Shown here one piece after another: positions 1 through 5,503 of a DNA stretch of 5,503 nucleotides. The stretch spans positions 1-5,503 of the forward strand of contig JASLGV010000168.1 of the NCBI GenBank assembly GCA_030149995.1, in the 5' to 3' direction. Made by a program: the position numbers and the translations under genes. Source of the DNA: Pedobacter sp. (lineage in GTDB: Bacteria; Bacteroidota; Bacteroidia; Sphingobacteriales; Sphingobacteriaceae). The notes under the pieces are model-generated. The model saw only the letters and a list, made by a program, of their open reading frames with translations, was not told the DNA's origin and ran no database searches. The first letter of the stretch is position 1, and each line of letters opens with the position of its first letter.

Positions 1-1932
1 AACCTATCGTTGGGTTTTTCGCAATCCAGTTTTACAGAAGGCGAAGGTTCTACAAGTGCCGGAACAGCTATGTCTGCTGTATATTATGCCTTACCATATG
101 AAAAGCCATATGCACCCGATGGCACGCTGATTCATCCGGGCAACCAGTCTAAATATTTGATACTCGACCAGCGCGAAGGTAGCCAGGCATTAGAACGCTT
201 ATTAAATTCATCTGATAAAACAGACCAGTTTAAATCCATTATCAGCACCTCTTTTGCTTATCAGATTTTACCGGAGCTGAAAATCAGTACCCGGGCAGGT
301 ATTGATTACCGGAACTCTACTGATCAGGTATTTATCAACCCTGATTCATATTACGGATCCAGAAGTGTTGCCAACACCTTAGGAGGTAAAGGAAGGCTAA
401 CGGATGCCAGCAGACGAAATTTCAACATTGTTTCCACTTCGGGTTTAACCTTTGCTAAAAAATATAACCTGCATGATGTAGAAGTTTCGGCCTTTTACGA
501 ATATGTATACAACAACTTCAACTCCTTTGGTTTTAGCGCCTATGGTATAGATGGCCGGTTGCCCGAAACGCCGGCAGGCGTAACCAATGGAAGTGCCACT
601 TACCTTCCAGGCATCAGCGGAGGGAAAACCAAAAGTGCACTGGCATCCATTATGGGGGTTGCACGCTATACCTATGATGATAAATATACTTTATCGGGTA
701 GTTATCGCTATGATGGTTCTACAAAGGTTGCTCCTAAGAATAAATGGCATGGCTTTTACTCGGGAGGCTTAAGCTGGAATGTAAAAAAAGAGAATTTCCT
801 GAAAGAAAATGAATGGGTTTCTGATTTAAGGTTCCGTGGAAGTTATGGTATTACGGCCAGCCAGCTGTCGGGAGAGTTTAACTATTTAGCGACCTATGCT
901 GCCAATACCTCGTATGGAGGCGTTGCCGGAACAAGACCTGTACAACTGGGCAATGCTGATTATGATTGGGAATACGTGAACGAGTTTAACACAGGTTTCG
1001 ATATAAGCTTGTTTAAATCAGGCCGGTTGCGTATAACGGTCGATTATTATAATCGCATTACTTCAAATATGTTTTTTGATCAGCCAATTTCTGCTACGGC
1101 GGGTGGCTCTACGGGCGTACTATCTTTAAGTTCAGGTAAAATGCGAAACAGGGGGATTGAATTTGAGGTAAATGCAGATGTAATTAAAAGCAGCGATTTT
1201 ACCTGGTCGGTTGGTGTTAATGCCGGGTACAATAAAAATAAAATCCTGTTCTTAACGCCTCTGGCCGATCAGTTGCCAGACGGGGATTCGAGAATCTTTA
1301 AAGTTGGCTTGCCATACGGAACCTATTATGCACCAGACTGGGCCGGTGTAGATCCTGCTACCGGAGAACCACAATACTATAATTTAGATGGTACCATCAC
1401 CAAAACGTATAATGTAAATACACAGAGTGCTACAAATTCTGGAAGTTTATACCCTTCTTTTACCGGTGGTTTTAATACTTCTTTAAGTTATAAAGGCTTT
1501 ACCGCTTCTGCTTTATTCTCTTTTGTAACCAACGTCATGCGCTGGAACAACGAAGATTTTTATAATGAAAATCAACGGTATGCTACCAGTAACCAATCGG
1601 TACGGATGCTGTACAACAGATGGAAGCAACCTGGAGATTCTGGCGATCAGGCCATTCTGCAAAGACTTGACATTCCACGGGTATTTACTTCGAAAGATAT
1701 ACAGGATGCATCATTTTTAAGATTGAGAAACCTGAATATTGGTTATACAATACCGAAACAGCTTTTAGAAAAAACAAAAATTATTAAAGGTGTAAAAGTA
1801 TTTGTTCAGGGACAGAACTTATTTACCTGGACCAAATGGAGAGGACTGGATCCTGAAAACAATGCCGTGTATGGCCGTTTTCAATATCCAAACACCAGAA
1901 CGTATACAGCAGGTCTTAACGTTAACTTTTAA
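1..1932 (+). CDS. SusC-type TonB-dependent outer-membrane transporter, C-terminal part (5' end outside window)
   Basis: This is the C-terminal part of a SusC/RagA-family TonB-dependent transporter, the outer-membrane barrel that imports oligomers bound by its SusD lid using TonB energy. The frame is open from base 1, so the TTG at base 10 is not a start; 643 residues are visible of about 1,000 usual for the family. The signal peptide, any carboxypeptidase-like domain, TonB box and plug are upstream. Seen directly: many alternating aromatic/polar beta-strands; family blocks such as DYDWEYVNEFNTGFDISLF followed by VDYYNRITS (bases about 958-1065), a GLPYGTYY..WAGVDPATGEPQYYN block (about 1309-1383), FLRLRNLNIGYTIPK (about 1711-1758), LFTWTKWRGLDPE (about 1819-1857), and a C-terminus ending NVNF with the terminal Phe typical of barrel proteins. 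The SusD partner follows after 10 nt. Substrate cannot be read from the barrel; the downstream enzymes suggest cyanophycin-like peptides. No frameshift is seen. Confidence 0.95.
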   Translation, partial: NLSLGFSQSSFTEGEGSTSAGTAMSAVYYALPYEKPYAPDGTLIHPGNQSKYLILDQREGSQALERLLNSSDKTDQFKSIISTSFAYQILPELKISTRAGIDYRNSTDQVFINPDSYYGSRSVANTLGGKGRLTDASRRNFNIVSTSGLTFAKKYNLHDVEVSAFYEYVYNNFNSFGFSAYGIDGRLPETPAGVTNGSATYLPGISGGKTKSALASIMGVARYTYDDKYTLSGSYRYDGSTKVAPKNKWHGFYSGGLSWNVKKENFLKENEWVSDLRFRGSYGITASQLSGEFNYLATYAANTSYGGVAGTRPVQLGNADYDWEYVNEFNTGFDISLFKSGRLRITVDYYNRITSNMFFDQPISATAGGSTGVLSLSSGKMRNRGIEFEVNADVIKSSDFTWSVGVNAGYNKNKILFLTPLADQLPDGDSRIFKVGLPYGTYYAPDWAGVDPATGEPQYYNLDGTITKTYNVNTQSATNSGSLYPSFTGGFNTSLSYKGFTASALFSFVTNVMRWNNEDFYNENQRYATSNQSVRMLYNRWKQPGDSGDQAILQRLDIPRVFTSKDIQDASFLRLRNLNIGYTIPKQLLEKTKIIKGVKVFVQGQNLFTWTKWRGLDPENNAVYGRFQYPNTRTYTAGLNVNF

Positions 1933-1942
1933 TTACCAGGCA

Positions 1943-3334
1943 ATGATTAATAAAATATATACAAAATACACCCTTATCTTATCCTTGTTGATTGTTACTT
2001 CATCATGTGCAAAGTTAGATCTGGTGCCATCAGATACCATTTCGCCTGATAAGGCATTTAGAAATCTCAATGATATAAACATGGGTTTAATCGGTGCTTA
2101 TGCACTGGTTGATTATACAACCATGAGCCTGTCGTCAATTGTGTCAGACGAGGCTACTTATCCAGCAGAGAATACCGTTGGAAACAGCGATGCTTTTAGG
2201 TGGACATATACAGCAAACAGTGGTTCTGTTACTTCGTTTTATGCTGATTATTACCGGGCAATTGACCGCGTAAACCGTACACTGGAAGGAATGGATCGTC
2301 TTATACTTACGGGCACAGAGGTGGCTACCGGCAACCGGTACCGCGCAGAATTGCTTGCCCTGCGTGCATACTTTCATTTAGAATTATTGCGTGCTTATGC
2401 TTCAGGTTATCACAACGGAGCCCTGGGTATTCCATATATGAAAAAATCGGTTGTTGGATATCCGGCCAGAGATGGCTTTGAATCGGTTGTAGCCAACACG
2501 AAAGCCGATCTCACAGAGGCCAAAACTTTAATGCCCGAAACGTTTAAAGATAAAACCCGGATTACAAAGGTCGCCATCTCAGCCATTCAGGCCCGGGTTG
2601 CTTTGTATGAAAAAAACTGGGCGGATGCCATTACCTATTCAACAGAGGCCATTTCGGCTTATCCATTGGCTACCAAGGCACAGTTTCCTGGCTTGTGGAC
2701 CGATGCCAATGATAGTGAAGTAATCTGGAAAGCCAAGCGCGTAGGTACTTCAGACTCAAGAATGGGCGATTTTTATTTTCGCCAGTCGGGCGGTATTGTA
2801 CTGTATGCGCCCGCATTTAAATTAATAGCAGCACTTGATCCGGTTAATGATTTGCGTTATGCGGCCTATATTAAGTTTGATCCAACGCGTACCGGAATTA
2901 AATCCCAGTATCTGGTTAATAAATATATTGGTGGTACCGCAACGGCTCCGGGATTAACAGACCTGAAAATGTTTCGTACAGCCGAGATGTATCTGATCAG
3001 AGCCGAAGCACGTGCAGAATCGGCAGGCGATGCAGCAGGTGATTTGAACACCCTGCGGGCAGCCAGAATTAACAACTATACCAATGCAACATTTGCCGAT
3101 AAAGAAACATTGATTAATGCCATTATGGACGAACGTTATAAAGAACTGGCTTTTGAAGGACACCGGTTTTATGATTTAAAACGGAAACAGTTACCGGTAC
3201 AGCGCCTGGCTTCAGATGCTGCAAATGCTTCGGGTGCGGTAAATCTACCTATTGATAAGGCGCAGTATTCCCTGCCATTGCCTTCATCCGAAATTTCGAT
3301 TAATAAAAATACCGTTCAAAATCCAGGTTATTAA
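1943..3334 (+). CDS. SusD/RagB-family nutrient-binding outer-membrane lipoprotein
   Basis: This is the surface lipoprotein that caps the SusC barrel and captures substrate. The ATG at 1943 (463 aa) is chosen because it opens directly into a lipoprotein signal: positive residues at 4 and 8, a hydrophobic run at about 10-19, and the lipobox VTSSC with Cys22 as lipidated residue. The frame extends upstream inside susC, but that would bury the signal. The SusD N-terminal domain is recognisable (LVPSDTIS at 27-34; AELLALRAYFHLELLRAY at 135-152, a TPR-type helix), as is a second TPR-like helix pair (about 205-240). The C-terminal RagB/SusD domain shows FRTAEMYLIRAEARAE (344-359), DERYKELAFEGHRFYDLKR (396-414) and the closing PLPSSEI...QNPGY. 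The length is slightly below many SusD proteins (about 500-600 aa). It sits 10 nt after susC and presumably shares its transcript. The ligand is inferred from the neighbours. RagB of Porphyromonas gingivalis is precedent for a SusD-type protein handling peptides rather than glycans. Confidence 0.95.
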   Translation: MINKIYTKYTLILSLLIVTSSCAKLDLVPSDTISPDKAFRNLNDINMGLIGAYALVDYTTMSLSSIVSDEATYPAENTVGNSDAFRWTYTANSGSVTSFYADYYRAIDRVNRTLEGMDRLILTGTEVATGNRYRAELLALRAYFHLELLRAYASGYHNGALGIPYMKKSVVGYPARDGFESVVANTKADLTEAKTLMPETFKDKTRITKVAISAIQARVALYEKNWADAITYSTEAISAYPLATKAQFPGLWTDANDSEVIWKAKRVGTSDSRMGDFYFRQSGGIVLYAPAFKLIAALDPVNDLRYAAYIKFDPTRTGIKSQYLVNKYIGGTATAPGLTDLKMFRTAEMYLIRAEARAESAGDAAGDLNTLRAARINNYTNATFADKETLINAIMDERYKELAFEGHRFYDLKRKQLPVQRLASDAANASGAVNLPIDKAQYSLPLPSSEISINKNTVQNPGY

Positions 3335-3342
3335 TGTACACA

Positions 3343-3366
3343 AATCGGAATGCAATCATCCCGATT
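3343..3366 (+). terminator. Weak hairpin in the susD-cyanophycinase spacer (possible attenuator)
   Basis: The 49-nt spacer holds an inverted repeat, AATCGG (3343-3348) and CCGATT (3361-3366), forming a 6-bp stem with a 12-nt loop. Bulging one A (3342) would add two further pairs, C3341-G3367 and A3340-T3368. The following bases (GTTAATTTATTAAA) are AT-rich but are not a clean T run, so this is not a convincing intrinsic terminator. It could lower transcription into the enzyme genes, stabilise the susCD message at its 3' end, or be chance. No Bacteroidota-type promoter (TAnnTTTG at -7) is seen in the spacer. Confidence 0.25.
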
Positions 3367-3383
3367 GTTAATTTATTAAACAT

Positions 3384-4469
3384 ATGAGATATTCATTTAT
3401 TTTCTTCCTTTTTGTGATTTGTGTTTCTATAACAGCTTGCGGTAAATCAAATCCGGAACCTGTAAAACAGATAGAACCCATTGTAGTGCCTGTTTCGAAA
3501 AAAAGACCCGGATCAATTGGTATTGTAGGTGATACAAGCAATGTAACCCGGACTGTTAATGGAGGAATGGTCTTAATGGGCGGCGGAACAGATGTAGATG
3601 CCGCCTTTAAATGGATGATTGAGCGCAGTGGAGGCGGTGATGTGGTTATTTTACGCGCCTCTGGTACCGATGCCTACAATGGTTACGTAAACGGGTTGGG
3701 AAATGTAAATTCAGTAGAAACACTGCTTATTAACAGCCGGGAGCTGGCCAATAATGATACTGTAGCCTATATTATCCGGAATGCAGAAATGGTTTTTATT
3801 GCCGGGGGCGATCAATCTGATTATATGCATTACTGGAAAGGTACTAAAACAGAAAAGGCATTGAATTATCTGTTAACAGAAAAGAAAGCACCTGTTGGTG
3901 GTACCAGTGCCGGTTGTGCCATTTTAGGTGGTTTTTATTATAGCGGAGAAACCGGCGGACTTACCTCTGCACAGGCACTTGCAAATCCGTATGATGCAAA
4001 CATAACCTTATACAACAACGATTTTCTTAAAGCACCATTTTTACAAAACGTAATTACCGATCAGCACTATTTAACAAGAGGACGCGAAGGCCGGTCGTTG
4101 GTTTTTCTGGGGAGAATTAATAAAGACTGGAAAATTGCAGCCAGATGTATCGCTGTTGATGAAAGAACAGCGGTTTGTATAGATAAAAATGGAAAAGCAC
4201 AGGTTTTTGGAGATTACTCGGCTTCCAGGCCTTATAGCTATGCTTATTTTATCAGTTCTGATGCTGGCAGGCAGCCTGAACAGCTGGAGGCTTTTAAAAG
4301 GGTAACCTGGGATAATGGCCAAAAAGCTATTTCCGTTTATGAAATTCCGGCTTCGGTTAATGGCGGTGGAAACTTTAATGTTGCTAACTTTAATGCAGAT
4401 GAAGCCACAGGCGGAAAATGGTATGCCTGGTGGATAGACAACGGGATATTAAATAAAAAAGAACAATAA
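3384..4469 (+). CDS. cphB: Cyanophycinase (peptidase family S51), exported lipoprotein
   Basis: The predicted role is a serine exopeptidase cutting the poly-Asp backbone of cyanophycin to release beta-Asp-Arg dipeptides. The ATG at 3384 opens into a lipoprotein signal (hydrophobic 5-16, lipobox SITAC, Cys19) followed by a Pro-rich linker to about residue 43. The catalytic domain shows GGG (66-68), FIAGGDQ with Gln144, the nucleophile elbow GGTSAG with Ser175, and DQHYLTRGREGR with Asp226, Gln227, His228, Arg232, Arg234 and Arg237. Against the Synechocystis CphB numbering I recall (Gln101, Ser132, Asp172, Gln173, His174, Arg178, Arg180, Arg183), every residue fits, including the Gln-Ser spacing of 31 and the His+4/+6/+9 arginines; there is an insertion of about 11 residues between Ser and His. 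The third triad member (Glu150 in CphB) is not assigned; Glu189 is a candidate. The conserved arginines argue against plain peptidase E (alpha-aspartyl dipeptidase). A tail of about 35 residues beyond CphB length, rich in Gly, Asn and Trp, has no function I recognise. The next gene follows after 3 nt. Confidence 0.88.
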   Translation: MRYSFIFFLFVICVSITACGKSNPEPVKQIEPIVVPVSKKRPGSIGIVGDTSNVTRTVNGGMVLMGGGTDVDAAFKWMIERSGGGDVVILRASGTDAYNGYVNGLGNVNSVETLLINSRELANNDTVAYIIRNAEMVFIAGGDQSDYMHYWKGTKTEKALNYLLTEKKAPVGGTSAGCAILGGFYYSGETGGLTSAQALANPYDANITLYNNDFLKAPFLQNVITDQHYLTRGREGRSLVFLGRINKDWKIAARCIAVDERTAVCIDKNGKAQVFGDYSASRPYSYAYFISSDAGRQPEQLEAFKRVTWDNGQKAISVYEIPASVNGGGNFNVANFNADEATGGKWYAWWIDNGILNKKEQ

Positions 4470-4472
4470 CAG

Positions 4473-5498
4473 ATGAGATCATTAAAATTAGTTGCCTTAT
4501 TGCTTATATCGATGTGGGCGCTTCAGGTTTCTGCACAGCAGAAAAAATATGTGCTGGTTATCCACGGTGGTGCTGGTACCATTCTTAAAAAAAATATGAC
4601 ACCCGAAAAAGAAGCGGCTTACATAGACGCTTTAACCAAAGCCCTTCAAGCTGGTTATGCCGCAATTCAGTCAGGAAAAAGTAGCCTGGACGCTGTAGAA
4701 GCCAGTATTCACGTACTGGAAAATGATCCGCATTTTAATGCTGGTAAGGGGGCTGTTTTTACACACGATGGTCGTAACGAGCTGGATGCCGCCATTATGG
4801 ATGGTAAAACATTGAACGCGGGAGCCGTTGCCGGGGTAACGAGCATTAAAAATCCAATCTCTGCAGCCAGGGCTGTAATGGAAAAATCAACCCATGTAAT
4901 GATGGTAGGGGCAGGGGCCGATCAGTTTGCAAAAGAAACGGGGCTGGAAACGGTAGACCCGAAATATTTTTGGACCCAGGAACGCTGGAATGGTTTGCAG
5001 CAAGCCATCAAAGAAGATTCTACCAAAGCCGTTTTGGATCACGGAAGTAAAAAAACATTGCGCTTAGGAACCGAAAATAAGGATTATAAGTTTGGAACTG
5101 TTGGTTGTGTGGCTTTAGATAAGGCGGGGAATCTGGCAGCAGGTACTTCGACAGGTGGAATGACCAATAAAAAATACGGGCGTGTGGGCGATTCGCCAAT
5201 TATTGGCGCCGGCACTTATTGCAATAACGAAACAGCAGGTATTTCCTGTACAGGCTGGGGCGAGTTTTACATCCGTAATGTAGTAGCCAAAACGATTTCA
5301 GATTTAATGGAGTATAAGGGATATTCTGTAGAAAAAGCATCGAAAATAGTGCTGGATAAAGTAGGCAAAATGGGCGGCGATGGCGGTTTGATAGCACTGG
5401 ATAAAAAAGGGAATGTAGCCATGCCGTTTAATACGGAAGGGATGTACCGTGGTACGGTTACAGCGGACGGTAAAATTGAAGTTAATATTTATAAATAA
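4473..5498 (+). CDS. iaaA: Secreted isoaspartyl peptidase / plant-type L-asparaginase (Ntn-hydrolase)
   Basis: This is a Thr-dependent N-terminal nucleophile hydrolase that splits beta-aspartyl dipeptides and usually asparagine; here beta-Asp-Arg from the preceding enzyme is the likely substrate. It has 341 aa from the ATG at 4473, which opens into a Sec signal (hydrophobic 5-19) with probable signal-peptidase I cleavage at VSA21/Q22, placing it in the periplasm. Family blocks: VIHGGAGT (29-36), LENDPHFNAGKGAVF (82-96, the sodium-loop region), ELDAAIMDG (103-111), AGAVAGV (116-122). Self-cleavage is expected between Gly208 and Thr209 in FGTVGCVALD, giving an alpha chain of about 187 residues and a beta chain of 133. 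Thr227 (STGGMTNK), Arg237 and Asp240 (GRVGDSP), and Thr260-Gly261 (CTGWGE) lie at the spacings of E. coli EcAIII catalytic and binding residues as I recall them (Thr179, Thr197, Arg207, Asp210, Thr230, Gly231). All key residues are present. The 3-nt gap to the cyanophycinase suggests translational coupling. Glycosylasparaginase is a relative but less likely. Confidence 0.92.
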   Translation: MRSLKLVALLLISMWALQVSAQQKKYVLVIHGGAGTILKKNMTPEKEAAYIDALTKALQAGYAAIQSGKSSLDAVEASIHVLENDPHFNAGKGAVFTHDGRNELDAAIMDGKTLNAGAVAGVTSIKNPISAARAVMEKSTHVMMVGAGADQFAKETGLETVDPKYFWTQERWNGLQQAIKEDSTKAVLDHGSKKTLRLGTENKDYKFGTVGCVALDKAGNLAAGTSTGGMTNKKYGRVGDSPIIGAGTYCNNETAGISCTGWGEFYIRNVVAKTISDLMEYKGYSVEKASKIVLDKVGKMGGDGGLIALDKKGNVAMPFNTEGMYRGTVTADGKIEVNIYK

Positions 5499-5503
5499 TG
5501 AAT
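5498..5503 (+). other. Possible start codon of a following gene, overlapping the iaaA stop (TAATG)
   Basis: The stop TAA (5496-5498) shares its last A with an ATG (5498-5500), followed by AAT before the window ends. One-base stop/start overlaps of this kind are common within operons, and the preceding junction (4469/4473) is also very tight, so a fifth operon gene may start here. Only two codons are visible, so this may equally be chance in AT-rich sequence. Confidence 0.25.

Noticed and set aside
587..772. 61-codon open frame inside the susC-like gene, + strand
   Set aside because: It lies wholly within the strongly supported transporter frame and has no recognisable domain or signal.
1..1932. 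Reading the susC-like gene as a truncated pseudogene starting at the TTG at base 10
   Set aside because: The frame is open to the first base and begins mid-barrel, so the missing N-terminus is a window-edge effect.
1802..1942. Upstream extension of the susD-like frame overlapping the susC-like 3' end
   Set aside because: The lipoprotein signal begins at the ATG at 1943; the longer version would place 47 unrelated residues before it and overlap the conserved SusC C-terminus.
2144..3163. Three minus-strand open frames (2144-2377, 2866-3075, 2954-3163)
   Set aside because: These are antisense shadows of the susD-like gene: short, Cys-rich or without recognisable domains.
3384..4469. Peptidase E (alpha-aspartyl dipeptidase) as the identity of the S51 gene
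   Set aside because: The D-Q-H-x3-R-x-R-x2-R block and upstream Gln144 match cyanophycinase, and the neighbour is a beta-aspartyl peptidase.
4071..5397. Minus-strand open frames at 4071-4322 and 5200-5397
   Set aside because: They are antisense to the conserved enzyme genes and their translations resemble no family I know.
1..5498. Ordinary polysaccharide utilisation locus
   Set aside because: No glycoside hydrolase, lyase, esterase or sulfatase is present in the window; the two enzymes after SusD both act on aspartyl peptides. Genes outside the window could still change this.
1..5503. RNA genes, insertion sequences, CRISPR arrays, long repeats
   Set aside because: Coding sequence fills nearly the whole window; no tRNA-like, repeat-spacer or terminal-inverted-repeat structure was seen by eye.

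Overview
The window looks like a piece of a Bacteroidota chromosome. The strongest reason is an adjacent SusC/SusD pair, an outer-membrane import system essentially confined to that phylum. Supporting signs are the moderate GC content by eye, A-rich leaders without Shine-Dalgarno sequences, and a signal peptide followed by Gln-Gln. The style resembles Sphingobacteriaceae (Pedobacter/Mucilaginibacter-like), but that family-level placement is only an impression.

Layout: four genes lie on the + strand, closely packed. (1) 1-1932 is the C-terminal two thirds of a SusC-type TonB-dependent transporter, cut by the window edge. (2) 1943-3334 is its SusD-type surface lipoprotein, 10 nt downstream. (3) 3384-4469 is a lipoprotein of peptidase family S51 with the catalytic and substrate-binding signature of a cyanophycinase, after a 49-nt spacer with a weak hairpin. 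(4) 4473-5498 is a secreted Ntn-hydrolase of the plant-type asparaginase / isoaspartyl peptidase family, 3 nt downstream. A possible start codon of a fifth gene overlaps the last stop codon (TAATG), but the window ends there. No RNA genes, mobile elements, CRISPR arrays or sizeable empty stretches were seen; the longest gap is 49 nt.

How the genes may work together (inference): cyanophycin is a poly-aspartate backbone with arginine (or lysine) attached to each beta-carboxyl. Cyanophycinase releases beta-Asp-Arg dipeptides, and an isoaspartyl peptidase splits these into Asp and Arg. Both steps are encoded here, both enzymes carry export signals, and both sit directly behind a SusCD importer. 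The best reading is a Sus-like utilisation locus whose substrate is cyanophycin, or a related beta-aspartyl polymer or peptide, rather than a glycan. No glycoside hydrolase, polysaccharide lyase or cyanophycin synthetase gene is visible. This suggests scavenging of external polymer rather than turnover of the cell's own reserve. The two enzyme families are well known; the coupling to a SusCD pair is the part most worth following up.
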